A stretch of DNA of 64,000 nt. It comes from Axinella damicornis (taxonomy: Eukaryota; Porifera; Demospongiae; Axinellida; Axinellidae). Positions 21,526-33,470 of the stretch are shown here, piece after piece. Location: the NCBI GenBank assembly GCA_963931865.1, contig OZ007518.1, positions 9,042,361 through 9,106,360 on the forward strand, given 5' to 3'. The notes under the pieces are model-generated. The model ran no database searches. It was not told the DNA's origin and saw nothing but the letters and a program-made list of their open reading frames with translations. The translations under genes were made by a program, and so were the position numbers. The stretch's first letter is position 1. Every line of letters begins with the position of its first letter.

Positions 21526-22329
21526 TGGATGCTGCCATTAGTGGTCATGCTTGGAAAGATGTCATCACTAATCACACACTTGAATACATACCTTCCAGAT
21601 ATTTCCGTGAGCTTGCAGATCACTAGATTGAGTACATAATTCCATAGTCTATCAAGTTAGACCAATTTTTCTCGAATTACAGCCATTCACCCACATGTGG
21701 ATAATCACCAGTTCTATAAATTAGCAGCAATGGTCATACCATGTTCAATGCTTCTCTGTTGAAGTTTTTCGAGTTCCCTTGTTCTCTCTGGCGTTCCCAG
21801 CTGGCTGCTGTCAGCCACACCCACCAGTTCCCACTGTCTAGAGGAGGGAAGTGTACCAGAAGGCCAGGGGAGGAGGGCTGAAGGACATGTACACCTGTAC
21901 CTGTCTTGAAATGGCCATAGCAATCTGATGTTGTACAGTGACCAAAGTTGTTCAATTTTTCTTTGGTGGGTGGGGAATTGGTACAAAGTATGCAGCAAGG
22001 TCATCTATTGAGATGTGGTGTCCACCTGACTTGTCCTATGACCGTCACCATCACACACCCTCAGGGTGGGATATTAGGTATACTATTGCACCAGCGAGGA
22101 GGCAACAGTTACCACACGGATATCATGGTCACACTGTACCCCTTCTTGACCTTTGCACTGGCTATGTTTAGGGTAGCAGCTAGAGGAAGGGAGGGAGGAG
22201 GAGTCAAGTTGCAAAGAAACTTTTGAAAATGAAAATTGAATGTTCTATGGTTGCAGCAACTTCTCATAGTTAAATTCTTTACGTGTGGGAATTAACAATA
22301 AAGGCGAGTTTCTGACGGTCCTACAAGTT
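21526..22329. other. Spacer upstream of the kinase gene
   Basis: Contains R1-like fragments (near 22135-22172, CTTTGCACTGGCTATGTTTA) and a piece of the 38-bp unit (21845-21910). No exon is recognised. Confidence 0.45.
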
Positions 22330-22424
22330 AATTACCAGCCCCTCCCACTCCACTCCAAGTAAGGGGGCGCATCCGCTTCCGGAAAAAGAGGCGACTCTAC
22401 TCGTTTTTCGACCGTCTAGCCGAG
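22330..22424 (+). promoter_or_regulatory. Putative promoter of the kinase gene
   Basis: GC-rich stretch directly before the start codon with CCCCTCCCACTCCACTCC, GGGGGCGC and an ETS-type CTTCCGGAA (about 22375-22383). TATA-less. The start context CCGAGATGG is favourable. Confidence 0.4.
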
Positions 22425-25361
22425 ATGGCAGGCAGACGGCAGGCTTTCCAAGGTAGTCCTGAACTACAGCGGTTTGTGCTTCCTGAAGTGCGTCCCACGG
22501 GAAAGCAGCTGGGTGTGGGCTCCTACGGCAGCGTTGAGGAGGTGGAAGTGAACGGTCTTGTGTGTGCGGGCAAGCGTCTGCACGATGCGCTCGTGGAGCA
22601 GGGGAACGCTGGTGTGGCCAACATCACCCGCAAGTACCTCCGGGAGTGCCAGGTGATGCCTTGTCTAAACATTCTCCCTTGAAATCCCTCACTGTTCTAG
22701 CTTAGTGTCCCGTTTTCAGGGAGCGAACTGACCTGACCTATGGTATTTCGGGTGGGGCACAAGTTCTTGCTGTTGCTAGTGCTGGATACTGAAAGATGAT
22801 TGTACTGTAGTTCAATGTCTGCATGCCATTCTATTTGTGTAGGATGTATGCCTACTGTCAGACTAGCTACGTCACGGTCATACTAGCTGCTGTCTGTCCT
22901 TTGGCAGTTCACAGTAGTTGCAAAGTAAGAAACATCCAACTAGCTAGTCTTGGAGTAGAATTATTATGGCAATAATTATATGACTGCTCGAGGGACACCA
23001 CAGTGTGTCATTATTTCATGATAACCCGTCATTCAGGATTTGGGGTACCTAAACTTTGACCTCCACATTATTGTGAACAGGAAATGAGCAGGTGTAACCT
23101 GTGGGCACTTGGAACCACTGCAGGTGATGGCGGAGATGCGGCACCCTCATGTGGTTCAGTTCCTGGGGCTATGTTTCCTAGAAGGATCCGCAATGCCTGT
23201 GCTGGTAATGGAGAGGCTGGACAGCAGCCTGGACGATCTGCTGGAGAGTACCCCCGGCCTCCCTCTCACCCTCAAGCAATCTCTGCTGGTGGACATAGTG
23301 CGGGGGCTGCTCTATCTCCATACCCGTAACCCACCTGTTGTGCATCGGGACCTCTCAGCCCGAAATGTTTTATTGACCTCATCACTTGTAGCCAAGGTCA
23401 GTGATCTCGGCAATGCTCGCATCGTAAACCTGCAGCCGGGCCAGCTTGCAAGAACTCTCACACGTCTGCCAGGAACAATGGCATACATGCCACCAGAGGC
23501 GTTCGATGAGCACTCACAATACGGTCCCCGACTGGATATTTTTTCATTCGGTCATCTCACCCTCTTCACACTCACACAGGTCAGAAAGGGGTGGATAAAC
23601 AGCAGGTGGACTGCTTGTGTGTGAGATTGTCAGTGATCAGTAGAAATACCACAAGTAGTACTGACATTCCTTATTAGGCAATTGGATGGTGGTGGGGTAT
23701 TTACAAGTAATATTATTCATCATTATCGTATAATTATAACTTCTCATGAATTCAGCACTTTTACACATGACTTGTATCAGTGTACTCTTTCCCTATGCAG
23801 GTGTTCCCTGGATCTCTCCTTCCCCACAACTATGCAGACACTGAGAATCCAGACCGCCTTTTGGCTCGGTCTGAGGTGGAGCGTCGGAGGGACTACATCC
23901 TGTCTCTCCATGGGCAGCTGGGAGAGCAGCATCCTCTAGTGCAGCTGGTACACCAGTGTCTTCACAACACCCCATCACGACGACCCTCTGCAGCAGAGCT
24001 GCTTCCACGACTGGAGGCAGTGGGGGCTGAGATTGAGGGGCCATACGGCAGCCAGCTCAAGAAAGTAGATGTGGTGAAAGTGGGGATGATGAAGGCCCTC
24101 AGGGAAATTGGAAACCTGCAGGAGCAAATGCAGCAGCTGGAGGTAGGTTGGCTGTGTGTGAGCTCACAGATCAGAGGCATTGAGCTGCCATGGCCAAAGA
24201 CATGATCAAGTCTTGTTATTTGTTTTTGTTGGGTAGTTGGAACAAGCCAGGGAGACAGAGGCTAAAGATGTCCAGCTGCAGGAGAAAGATACTGAACTTG
24301 AGAGGCAACAGAGAGAGTTGCAAGCACTGAGGGTATGTAAAGACAGCCATTGCATGCACTTATACAACGTAAATTCTAATTATGCACGTCTTATTCTTCC
24401 TCACTGTTAGGAGGACAAGAGAGGTCTGCAGACAGAGGTGGAAGTTAAGGACACCCAGATCCAGCAGAAGGACACCCAGCTCCAGCAGAAGGAAGGCCAG
24501 CTCCAGCGACAAGCCACAGCTCTCCGAGAGAGGTCTACTGAAACCAACAGGCAACGGAGAGAACTGCAAGTACTGAGGGTAAGGATGTGCATGGAGATTT
24601 TAATGTGCAAATAGAAAAGTGACGTTGCAGATACTCGGATTGTTAGGAGGAGAAGGGAAGGTTGCAGGCCCAACTTCAGCATCAAGCCCAGGAGAAGGAT
24701 GCAGAACTACAGACACTGAGGGTACGGATCATGCATGCGGACATAGTGATATGGATATCTGGGTTTTATTAATTAAGAAGTGTTATACCAAAGTGTTGTA
24801 CATTGTGGTTGCAGGCTGACCTTCGAGAGAGGGATTCTGAACTTCGAGAGAGGGACGCTGAGATCAGCCGACTCCGAATAGAGCTGAGAGTAAGGAACTA
24901 ATAATGTGCTTATTCATTACTGCATTGATAACTGATATATGATTCTGTATGCAGGATCATAGTACTACCAGAGATGAGAGAGTAGCTGCAGTGCGATCCC
25001 CACCTCAACAACCCCAGGTGAATTACAGTTGAAGCATACACTGCCTATACCAAGATTGGTACGCATAGAAAAACATCCTCCAGCAAGAAAGTTTACCCTG
25101 GCAATCTGGTGCAGACAGCATTATTATAGTGTAACTATGAGCTAAAAGCTTAAACAGGACCCCGCCCCACGGCCGGTATCTACCGTCCAACCCGTCCAAG
25201 TCAATCCCGTCAACCAGCCGTATGGTCCACCCCTAGCCTCGTTCCCAGGCCTGAGAGAGGGAGGAGAAAAGGGCCTGGTTTCCACTGTTTGCGCATGCGC
25301 TCAATTATCTGTAACCGTAACACGTATTCATAAGGGGAGGGTGCAAATGACGTCTTCGTAG
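22425..25361 (+). CDS. TK/TKL-type protein kinase with C-terminal coiled coil
   Basis: Nine phase-0 exons: 22425-22652, 23124-23579, 23801-24142, 24237-24332, 24411-24578, 24647-24721, 24815-24889, 24955-25017 and 25158-25361, about 568 aa. Kinase residues of about 20-320: glycine loop GVGSYGSV, lysine in VCAGK, catalytic loop VHRDLSARNVLL, metal-binding VSDLGNAR (DLG instead of DFG), PPE in place of APE (AYMPPEAF) and DIFSFG in the F helix. The HRDxxxRN form is tyrosine-kinase-like, but the overall pattern also fits TKL kinases. Key catalytic residues are kept, so it is probably active. Exons 4-8 encode a coiled coil and a PPQQPQ end. Exon 9 runs into a MITE (25234-25823), which supplies the last 40-odd residues and the TAG. 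It is followed by Kelch B on the same strand. There is no signal peptide or transmembrane segment: a cytosolic kinase. Confidence 0.82.
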
Positions 25362-25823
25362 TCACATGGTCGAGGGTGTGACGCTACCTATTTTGCTACA
25401 CTGGTCCTCGATCCGCGAGATGAGGGGCGACACAACCACAATTGCACTGCCACCAGCAACAGACTTACCGGACATTCTTCAAACGGAAGAGTCTGGTAGC
25501 ATACTGACTCCACCCGCTCGGTGCGACGATAAACCACACGAAAACATCCCACCGTTCAATTGCAGGTCGCTGTTCTAGCTCAATTCAGGAGCGCCTTGCC
25601 GCCTGAGGACATAGGAGAGCACGATCGAGAGCTTTTGTAACGCACGCCACTAGTACTTGCTATCTAACTGTACGGATCACGTTATCCACTTTGACGTCAC
25701 AAGTGTACAAACATAATCGAACGTCCACGGTACCGGTGGAATTCCACCGCTAGTTAGCGCATGCGCAAACAGTGGAAACCAGGCCCTTTTCTCCTCACCA
25801 TCTCGGGCCTGGGAACGAGGCTA
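25234..25823. mobile_element. 590-bp TAG...CTA foldback element inside the kinase last exon
   Basis: Ends TAGCCTCGTTCCCAGGCC and GGCCTGGGAACGAGGCTA, with longer arms that include GGTTTCCACTGTTTGCGCAT and its complement. A perfect 9-bp target duplication GTCCACCCC lies at 25225-25233 and 25824-25832. Block A has the empty site at about 1130 (CTCCACCCCCTTCTGC). The interior is unrelated to the other family members; it lacks a transposase. Confidence 0.92.
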
Positions 25824-25832
25824 GTCCACCCC

Positions 25833-26429
25833 CTTCTGCTCACCAGATGGTAGCTAGCGTTGCAACTACTACTTCGAATGCTCAGAAGTACATGACTACC
25901 ATATTATTACAGTTCTCTTGTGAGTGAACACCAACCTATGAATCACATTATAGAAGATGATTGCAAAGTTTCTTGCATGCTGATCAAGAAGTCATGTAGG
26001 CTACCACTGTAGTGCCACTGTAATATACATCATCAATCACTTGCGATGCCATCTCAGATTCTTGGATTCTATGCCCTACATTAGCTGAGAAGTCACTTGC
26101 GCACCATAAATACAATAAACTGTGTACGTGTGTTACGGACTACCTCTTGTAGCCTCATTCCCAGACCGTGGAAACAAGGTCCGGTTCCTATACATGTACC
26201 TCATGCAATCTTTGGATGTTCCAGTTCTGTGGCCCCTTCTGAGGGTGTGGTGCTTTATAGTGATCAAGAGTATCAGTATATTAAGATTTTAACGTACGTA
26301 TAATATGATTGTTTGTGTGATGGAAGTGGCATGTTCATGGGGTGGGATTAGACTAGTGACTTCAATTTATTTACTGAATCTCAAACTCCATGAAGAACAT
26401 TGGGCATGGCTGGAATCAAGGGGACGCAA
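25833..26429. other. Rest of the kinase last exon and spacer
   Basis: 25833-25930 is the displaced remainder of the original last exon (compare 1138-1240). A partial TAG...CTA element is visible near 26151-26190. No further gene is seen. Confidence 0.55.
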
Positions 26430-26700
26430 TCAGGAGCAGTAGTCGGAGCGGACGCAATTGGGGAGCAGCAGTTGAAGCGGACACAATCGGGGAGCAGCAG
26501 CCGAAGCGGACACAATTGGTGAGCAGTTGAAGCGGACACAATCGGGGAGCAGCAGCTGAAACGAACGCAAGCAGAGAGCAGCAGCTGGAATGGATGCAAT
26601 CAGGGAGCAGCAACTGAAGCGGACGCAAACGGGGAGCAGCAGTTGAAGCGGATCTATATCAGGAAGCAGCAGTTGAAGCGGATGCAATCGGGGTGCAGCA
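26430..26700 (+). repeat. Short minisatellite (block B copy)
   Basis: About nine imperfect units of GGGGAGCAGCAGTTGAAGCGG plus spacer, against five to six in block A (1337-1510). Confidence 0.75.
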
Positions 26701-26855
26701 ACTCTGCACGGAGAGCTGTCCAGCGCCGGATTCACGTAGGCGGAGGGGGAAGTAGCTGTAATCATTCTACTGTTACATTTATTGTACCATCACGGTATTG
26801 TAATACCAAAAGTGGCAACGACACTGGACTGCCGAAAGCATGCACATTCTAACGA

Positions 26856-27185
26856 TTATATGTAGTCATTAGCATGGGCAGCTGTTGTATTTGGGAATAA
26901 TAGCGCCAGTATACATGTCACTGCCTGTATGGTACCTGAGATCTGCACTCGCCAAAAGTTGTGCATACCCTCACCGTCCATGGAGTCGTCACCAGGTTGG
27001 AATTCTCCTAGTACTAGCTCCTGGGCATACCGTGGCACTGCTCGAGGATCCTTGTGGTCGAATCGCGTCATAAAACACCTGCACTCATGTCTGCAACCAC
27101 TGCAGTCCATTCCAAGCCAGGTAAACTTTCGCGCGAAACAGTCAATGTTCGACGAAGAAACACAGTGACCATTGCGCATGCGCAT
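26856..27185 (-). CDS. Possible divergent ORF behind the Kelch B promoter, unknown protein
   Basis: Partner of 3416-3757, 109 codons from an ATG in the NRF1-like palindrome. It keeps MDCSGCRHECRCF and VPRYAQELVLGEF. Compared with A it is one codon shorter near residue 20, and several substitutions are conservative. It would share the promoter with Kelch B in head-to-head orientation. Function unknown. The ORF could be fortuitous. Confidence 0.3.
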   Translation of the reverse strand: MRMRNGHCVSSSNIDCFARKFTWLGMDCSGCRHECRCFMTRFDHKDPRAVPRYAQELVLGEFQPGDDSMDGEGMHNFWRVQISGTIQAVTCILALLFPNTTAAHANDYI

Positions 27186-27400
27186 GTGGCATTCGCAATG
27201 ACGTCATAGGTATGTGAGCAATCTGATTGGCGATTGGCTCAAGGCGCAAATATTTTGAGTGCAGGTGCCATTCATTTTAGTTTCAAATTTCTATCTGTTT
27301 TGTTTGGGGAGCTCTAGCTGAGTAGCTCCCAGCTACTGTTAGCTTTAAGTTAGTTATAGCTTGAGAATTGCCTGAGAGGTTCTTGCTAGTAAAAAATATG
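27174..27400 (+). promoter_or_regulatory. Kelch B promoter and leader exon
   Basis: GCGCATGCGC (27174-27183), perfect CRE TGACGTCA (27199-27206) and a double inverted CCAAT box, GATTGGCGATTGG (27225-27237). The leader then ends ATATG|GTGAGT at 27400/27401. The final three bases of the leader exon form the ATG used by the CDS below. Confidence 0.65.
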
Positions 27401-29084
27401 GTGAGTCTGAAACTTTTTCTTCAAATTTCCCAGCTAGTTGAATAGCTCCATGCGTACAGCTGCATTTTTCCCCCTCCTTTCAATGCCTCACCTATGTGAG
27501 TTTTGGCTAAAGCTATTGTTTGAGGAAGTAGTGAAGATTCATTACACAATTACCTAAATGCTTGCAAACCCATAACAGATGAAATTAATTATGGAGCTAT
27601 ATTAAACTAGCTGGATGGTTCAGTTACTGTACCAATATTTTGTGATGGAAGTGATAATATTTCACAGACATAGCCGTTAGTCTCGGAACCAGACCCTTTG
27701 CACACGGAGGGTCTGGTTTCCGAGACTACGTAGCCGTATGAAATGTCAAACATTTGATGTTTTTGCAAGTAGTCTCATTATTGTTAGCCGACACAGCACT
27801 GGAAAATATTCTCCATCACAAAAGATGACGTACAGTGTCTGTACAACTTTCTTTCTGCAGTGAAATAGCTGTAGCGCACAAAGCTGCCCATGTGCATACA
27901 CTACGTCCTGCAGAAAGTAGGTTGTAATGTCCATGGTACATGTGCCGCCTCTCACTGGCAACATTTTACACTCTAGTTTCCTAAACCTTCACGAGAAACT
28001 GCAGTGTAAACTATTCCAGCTCAGCTGCGTCACTGGTACACTATATTAATGACCTGTGTAGCTACCTACCAGCTGAGAGTAATGGCCGCTTTATGATGCC
28101 ATGACATCATGAAAAACATGTACGACTCATAATACGATTCCTCTATCCCAGGCACGTCCCCCCAGTGGGCTACAGCTACCTCTGACATTGAAGTGGAGAC
28201 GGTGCAGGGACATGCCGTGTGGAATGTCGTCCCTACAGTCAGTGAGACTTGGTGAGGACGTGTTTGTTGGAGGAGGACGCACAGGCTCATTCTATGGTGA
28301 TGATGATCATACTGTCTACCAGTATCACCCACCAACTGACCAGTGGGTACCACTACCACGGTACGAGTGTGTGAGGTTTGCAATGGCGACACTCACCAAC
28401 AAGCTGACACTAGTTGGTGGGATCAATACATCCACTCCGCCAGGCAAGGTGACCAATCAGATCGCAGTGTGGGACACGGAGGGGATGTCCCGGGGGTGGA
28501 CACACCCCTACCCCCCCATGCCCACACCACGTCACAGTCCAGCCGTTGCTACTCATGACAAGCGGCTGGTGGTGGCAGGTGGGTATGGGGGTGGTGACCC
28601 CCTAGCCACAGTTGAGGTCCTCGATACTACATCCCGCCAATGGCTGTCTACCTCACCACTCCCCGTGAAATGCTCCATCATGACATCCGCCATTGTTAAC
28701 CAAGAGTTGTACCTGTTGGGGGGGACACTGACCACGGACACACTCGTTGTGTCCCTCCCCGAAATAACACGGAGCAGTGTTAACTCCGCCACCACCAATA
28801 GATCCGCGCAATGGCGTAAGCTCCCCGCACCGCCACTGAAGAGCTCTGCCGCCATCTCTGTACAGGGATCAGTAGTAGCCATTGGGGGTCGCCATGGCAA
28901 CACCAGCAGCACAGCCATCCACGTCTACCAGCCTGCTACGAACAATTGGAAGAAGGTTGGTGACTTACCTTCTCCACGATATTCTTGTACATCTACACTG
29001 CTACCCAGCGGTGAGATCCTGGTTGCAGGAGGAGTCGATAGCAATGGCAATAGAACTAGCCGAGTCGATGCAGCTGCGTTGTGA
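27398..29084 (+). CDS. Kelch-repeat beta-propeller protein, copy B (intact)
   Basis: Two exons: the last three bases of the leader (ATG, 27398-27400) and 28152-29084, joined in phase 0, giving about 311 aa that begin MARPPSG. If the upstream ATG is not used, the in-exon ATG at 28212 gives about 290 aa. The product is almost entirely Kelch blades: LGEDVFVGGG, NKLTLVGG, KRLVVAGG, ELYLLGG, SVVAIGG and EILVAGG, each followed by a Trp-containing loop. Kelch propellers are protein-binding scaffolds. No BTB or BACK domain is attached, so it is not a KLHL-type ubiquitin adaptor on this evidence. It follows the kinase gene on the same strand, and the kinase exons are also phase 0, which would allow read-through splicing. 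Copy C (59175-60116) is its closest relative. Confidence 0.82.
27678..27728. mobile_element. Small TAG...CTA MITE in the Kelch B intron
   Basis: Best preserved of the three orthologous copies: TAGTCTCGGAACCAGACC ... GGTCTGGTTTCCGAGACTA with 9-bp flanks CATAGCCGT and CGTAGCCGT. Confidence 0.75.
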
Positions 29085-29234
29085 CTTTGCCTCATTCCCA
29101 GAACACCATAACTGACACGGGAACGTGTTTTGACACTTTATTTTTTTTAGCTTGTAATTTTTTCATGCTTTTCTGACTTGTTTTTGTACAAAAATATATT
29201 TTTTCATAATCGGAATGGAGACAGTCTAGTAATC

Positions 29235-29240
29235 AATAAA
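29235..29240 (+). terminator. Poly(A) signal AATAAA of Kelch B
   Basis: AATAAA 150 bp after the stop, at the equivalent position to 5817 and 60266. Confidence 0.65.
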
Positions 29241-29456
29241 CCGCGGCTGATGATGGTAGCTGGCCTGCATGCACGGTCTAGAGAAGGTCTTCGATCGGGC
29301 GTCACATCGACACTGGCCTCAGCATCCTCCCCATGATCATTGTGCTGTCCCATATTACATCTCGAGGTGAGCGACAATATGCAGTGCATTTGTCGGTGTA
29401 GCAGTCTAGTACCCAGGTACTGTAAAGACTGCTAGTTGTGTATCCGCAAGGGCGGA

Positions 29457-29784
29457 GATATGGAGGCTTGAGCCCCCCCCACTTTCAAAAGCAGGGGGGC
29501 TGAGCCCCCCCAAAACATGACTGGACGGTACTATCCCACGAAATCTAGCACTAACTTATAGCTATGTCACCTCGTTTCTTGGGGGCTGGTGTCTCTAACT
29601 TGCAGTACAAAGCACGAAGGTGCCACGAGAGCCCATCCTGATAACTAAAAAATGAAGGCGAAAATTTTTTCCGCACTTCGCGCAGACTGATCGGCGCTAC
29701 GCGCCTCTATGCACTGCCTTCAGCAGCGTACAATTGTGCTATTAGCCCCCCCCCCCCACTTTTTGGTAGCTGTCTCCGCCCCTG
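29457..29784. mobile_element. TIR element with GGGCGGAGATA ends (block B)
   Basis: AAGGGCGGAGATA ... GAGCCCCCCCACTTTC on the left is mirrored by CCCCCCCACTTTTTGG ... TCTCCGCCCCTG on the right. An identical arrangement is at 60478-60821 and absent from block A. Non-coding body. Confidence 0.7.
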
Positions 29785-30004
29785 ATCCGTCAGCAGGATG
29801 GAAATTTAACATGGAGAGAGAACATTAGCATCCATAATGATGCTGTACAGTACTATACTGGTACTAGCTAGCCCTAACCACACCCCATCGTAACCATATA
29901 TGGAAGTACATAGGGATAGTCTCGTTCCCAGACCATTTTTCGCAATGCCAAGGGGAGGAGATAAGCGGAAGGAAAATACCTCTGTCCATGTTGGAGCAAT
30001 GTTG

Positions 30005-30315
30005 TTTTAGTTAACTAAAACTAAAACTATAATGCATTTTACTATGGCATATTCACTTTAGTAATTAAAACTAAAACTAAAATGAGGACTGTCTCAGTCT
30101 GTTAATTAAAACTACAACTAAACTAATATTAAAATCACCCAAAAATGGTGGTTACTAAAACTAAAAGAGCCCCTTTTGAGATTTAGTAATTAAAGCTAAC
30201 ACTAAACTAAACAATGCGACTTCTACCTAATTAAAACTAACACTAAACTAAACAATGCGACTTCTACCTAATTAAAACCAAAAACTAAACTATTTAAGTT
30301 TCAGATAACTAAAAC
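30005..30315. repeat. AACTAAAACTAAAACTA-rich tract (block B)
   Basis: Low-complexity (AACTAA)n-like DNA with an internal tandem duplication of about 40 bp (ACAATGCGACTTCTACCTAA twice). Block C (61035-61310) has only one copy of that duplicated piece. Confidence 0.75.
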
Positions 30316-30954
30316 AACGGAGAGATACTGGAGCAATCTTACTGGCATTCAAACTCCCCACTGCCGATTGACACGCTCACAAACACATCCTGACTGTTCG
30401 CTAACCTCCTGACAGCCTTCTCGTGGTGTAGTTCACATCTGTGTTGCCTAGTCTCCTGTACACCGCCTCGATCGCTTAGCTTTCACACTCACCATTGATC
30501 CCCATGTATTACGTCACTTTTGCAGATTGCTCCGCCAACATTTTGGCCAGGGTTTATTTCAGAAATATTACAAGGGAGGGACAAAACAGAACACAGAGAA
30601 AGTTTTAGGAGGTGATTGAATAGTGCGCGACAGTGCGCCATTTCGGGGGGTCTTGGTTTGAATTCTGAAGGGGGGGGGGGGGGGGGGGGGGGGGGGCAAA
30701 ACATTTTCAAGCCCTCCCCCCTAAAAGAAACCCTGATTCAGGAAGAGAGAGCCAGAACAGAATGTTTCATTCACCAATCTATTTTTCCCCTCCGCGTGCG
30801 AAAAATAGTCTCCCTCCCCCCTCCCTTCCTCCCTTTAAAATATTTTCTCGTTTTAAGCACATACGAGGTGGTAATGTTCCGTGCTGTCCAAATTTTGTGA
30901 TTGCGGGTTTGTGCCTGAACATAGTTGGTTTCATAGCACAGTCAGTTCTACCCA
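30316..30954. other. Spacer, block B
   Basis: Collinear with 61311-61951. Contains a G homopolymer (30670-30696). ORFs across it are repeat-driven and differ between copies. Confidence 0.5.
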
Positions 30955-31011
30955 CCCTCTCCCTCCCTCCCTCCCTCCCTCCCTCCCTCCCTCCCTCCCT
31001 GTCTCCCTCCG
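30955..31011 (+). repeat. (CCCT)n array, block B
   Basis: Contracted version of the arrays at 9257-9485 and 61952-62208. Confidence 0.9.
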
Positions 31012-31629
31012 TCTAGTAAAGTCCCAGTTGAAACCAGCCCTACAATTTGCTCATGTGATCAGAGGTCACCACCACAGTAGAGCAGGTAAGAGCAAGAATT
31101 GAGCTCATATTGTTCTGATCATGAGGATTGAGCTTGAATATTCTGATACTGTTCTGATCTTGAGGATTAGTTTGGCCTGGCTGCAAACGATCTTCAACTG
31201 TTGGTAGTGAGAGGGTCTGTGGTGTGTCTTCCTGTTGGTTGTGAGTGTGATGATCAAGTTGAGAGGGGTTGGATCTCCACCGGGAGATGTGTAGGGAGAA
31301 ACGGGCTGGTTGAAGAAGTGCCCCCCTCTCTCCCTGGTTCATGCTGTATTGCATAATCATGGTGCTGGCTGGAGGGTGGACACAACTGGATTAGTCCCAG
31401 GTTGGGTGGGGGGGGGGGGGGGGGGGGGGGGGTGGAGTCCACTGTCTGGTCCACCTTGAGCCTTACAGTACCACACACAGTATGATTGTGCTTGGGGATT
31501 GTGATATTGAGTTAGTGTCTACCTCAATTCAATTCTGAGATGTTACATGGTGTACAGTATGGAACGCCAAATGCGACAAAAATCTGTCAACTGATCATTT
31601 CTCGATTCATGGCATTGAAGTGCAATATC

Positions 31630-31783
31630 GGGAACGCATACTCGCGTTCTGAAGAACGCTCCCATGAACGTTCCCAAGCTTGATACCAAGATTGTTCTTG
31701 GGCTTGTTCTTGAGAATGTTCCAAGTATTGTTTTCTGGAGTTAGATCGATCCCCAAGAACGTTCTAAAACGTGTTCTAATTTA
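31630..31783. promoter_or_regulatory. GAAC/GTTC motif cluster (block B)
   Basis: Same order of GAACGC, GCGTTC, GAACGTTC, TGTTCT and AAGAACGTTCT as in block A. Possible HSE-like array or foldback. Confidence 0.4.
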
Positions 31784-31808
31784 GCGTTGTCATTCGACAA
31801 GTCAAATA

Positions 31809-32171
31809 TTGCAAGCAGTGGTGACCAAAGTTGGCCAGTCTGTATCCAGTGAACGGCTGGACGAGCTGTTCAAACTATGCTCACAAGCGTTGCAGTATGC
31901 TACATATCCTAAAAATGGGATAGTATACTGCCTTTGGATGGCCTCACAAAATTCAGGATTTTCCATTGTAAGCCCATACAAATCCAAGAATTTATCCACT
32001 GAAGGCACCTCCAGTAGAGAAATTTTGTATGGAAAAAAGATTTGTTTGGAAAAAAAGAGAGATGCTATAACTCAGAGTGTATGCGTACATCTGATCTACT
32101 TCAAATCTGGGAGGCTGCATGGTGACCAATGCGTACAAGGTGGTGTTGTTGTCATAGCAACAGAAAGCTAG
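31809..32171 (+). other. Open frame of 120 codons kept only in block B
   Basis: Reads QSVSSERLDELFKLCSQALQ and further, ending at TAG. It has no ATG at its start, and the block A (10290-10660) and block C (63050-63390) copies are frame-shifted by short indels. It could be a decayed exon. Function not recognised. Confidence 0.25.
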
Positions 32172-32288
32172 GATTTCATTTTAGTGGAATGAGTGGCAAC
32201 CACACTACTGGTAGCCAGTGGGTCAGTGCATAATTTGGCCAATTGATTTCATCAGGAAATTGAAATTGGCAATGTTTTGTTCCGCTGA

Positions 32289-32789
32289 GAGCGCATAATG
32301 ACGTAGAGAACACAAGGAAGGGAAGGAGTGTGAAACGACCACGCAAAAGGTTAAATTTTAATTCCCATGGTAGTCCTGTTACTATTTTTAGCTTGCACGC
32401 GGAAGACAGAGAAAAGGCCAGTATGAAGACTCCGTTGGTAGCGAGGCAGGGGAATTACATACTAGAATTGACAGACCTCGAGAAAGTGCTTTATGACAAT
32501 GCAGTCATCCACTTCACACAGCCAAGCAGGTGTCTCGACTAGTGGAAATGACTGTCCCTTCTGGAGTTTATGTCTGCTGGGAAACATCCTGCAACACATT
32601 CGGACACTATCTTCTCTCTCCCATCGAGCTTTGGTCCGTCGCTGTAGCCAGTCAATGGCATCACAGAAAAACAACGATACACGTGCATGCTAAAATAGAA
32701 GTGGGACTACAGGTTTTCAAATTTTAATATTTTGTGTGGTCGTTTCACACTCCTTCCCTTCCTTCCACTCTCTATGTCATCATGTGCTC
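32289..32789. mobile_element. 501-bp TIR element, GAGCGCATAATGAC family (block B)
   Basis: Orthologous to 10761-11261. The right end has one change in the terminal motif (ATGTGCTC). No transposase. Confidence 0.8.
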
Positions 32790-33470
32790 CTGGGGGCTCT
32801 TTCGTGATACTTCAGTACTAACCAGCACCACAGACTGATGGCTTTGCATCTCCTCTGAAGGATGCGGTGTAAACTATTTCAGGTGGAAACACCTACACCA
32901 GGGTAGAGCTGAGTTCAAAGAAATCTCCTATGGCATAAGAGAACTACGTTTATGGTCACATTTTTAACCGGATGACACATATTGTGTTATCAGAATTGTG
33001 TGGTCTGACAATGTCCTTGGGCGATAGCTTCTGTGCCAGCAGAAAGGGTGAGCAGGAGGTTGTGGGTTCACCTGGAGGGTGAAAACAGCTAGCATGGCCG
33101 AGTCTGGGCTCAGCTACGCAAAGCCCTCAGTACCCCAGTAGACCACATCTTTGTAAATGCCATGGGCAGCAATAACCAGTCTTCTGACCTTGTAGGGCCT
33201 GCATGTGTTCAAGGCCCATTTTTCAACTTAGCATTGCCTGAGCAATACTCATTAATCGGTGGGTGTGGTTAGAGCTGTGAACGTACTTAGGATCACTGAG
33301 TGCAGTTCTGTAAGCAGTTGGAGCCGAAAACCTGAGAGAACTATATCTAGGATAAGAGAGAGTTTTGAAAGGCCTGTGAAAGTGGGTGTGACCACACGAG
33401 ACTAAGAGCTCTACTAGTGTAGACCAACACTATGTAACCTAGGAGAATGCAGGGCATTGGCCATTGTGGG

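Noticed and set aside
28553..28918. Antisense ORFs across the Kelch exons (also 5130-5465, 59708-59950)
   Set aside because: Shadow frames of a conserved coding exon; the plus-strand Kelch frame explains the conservation.
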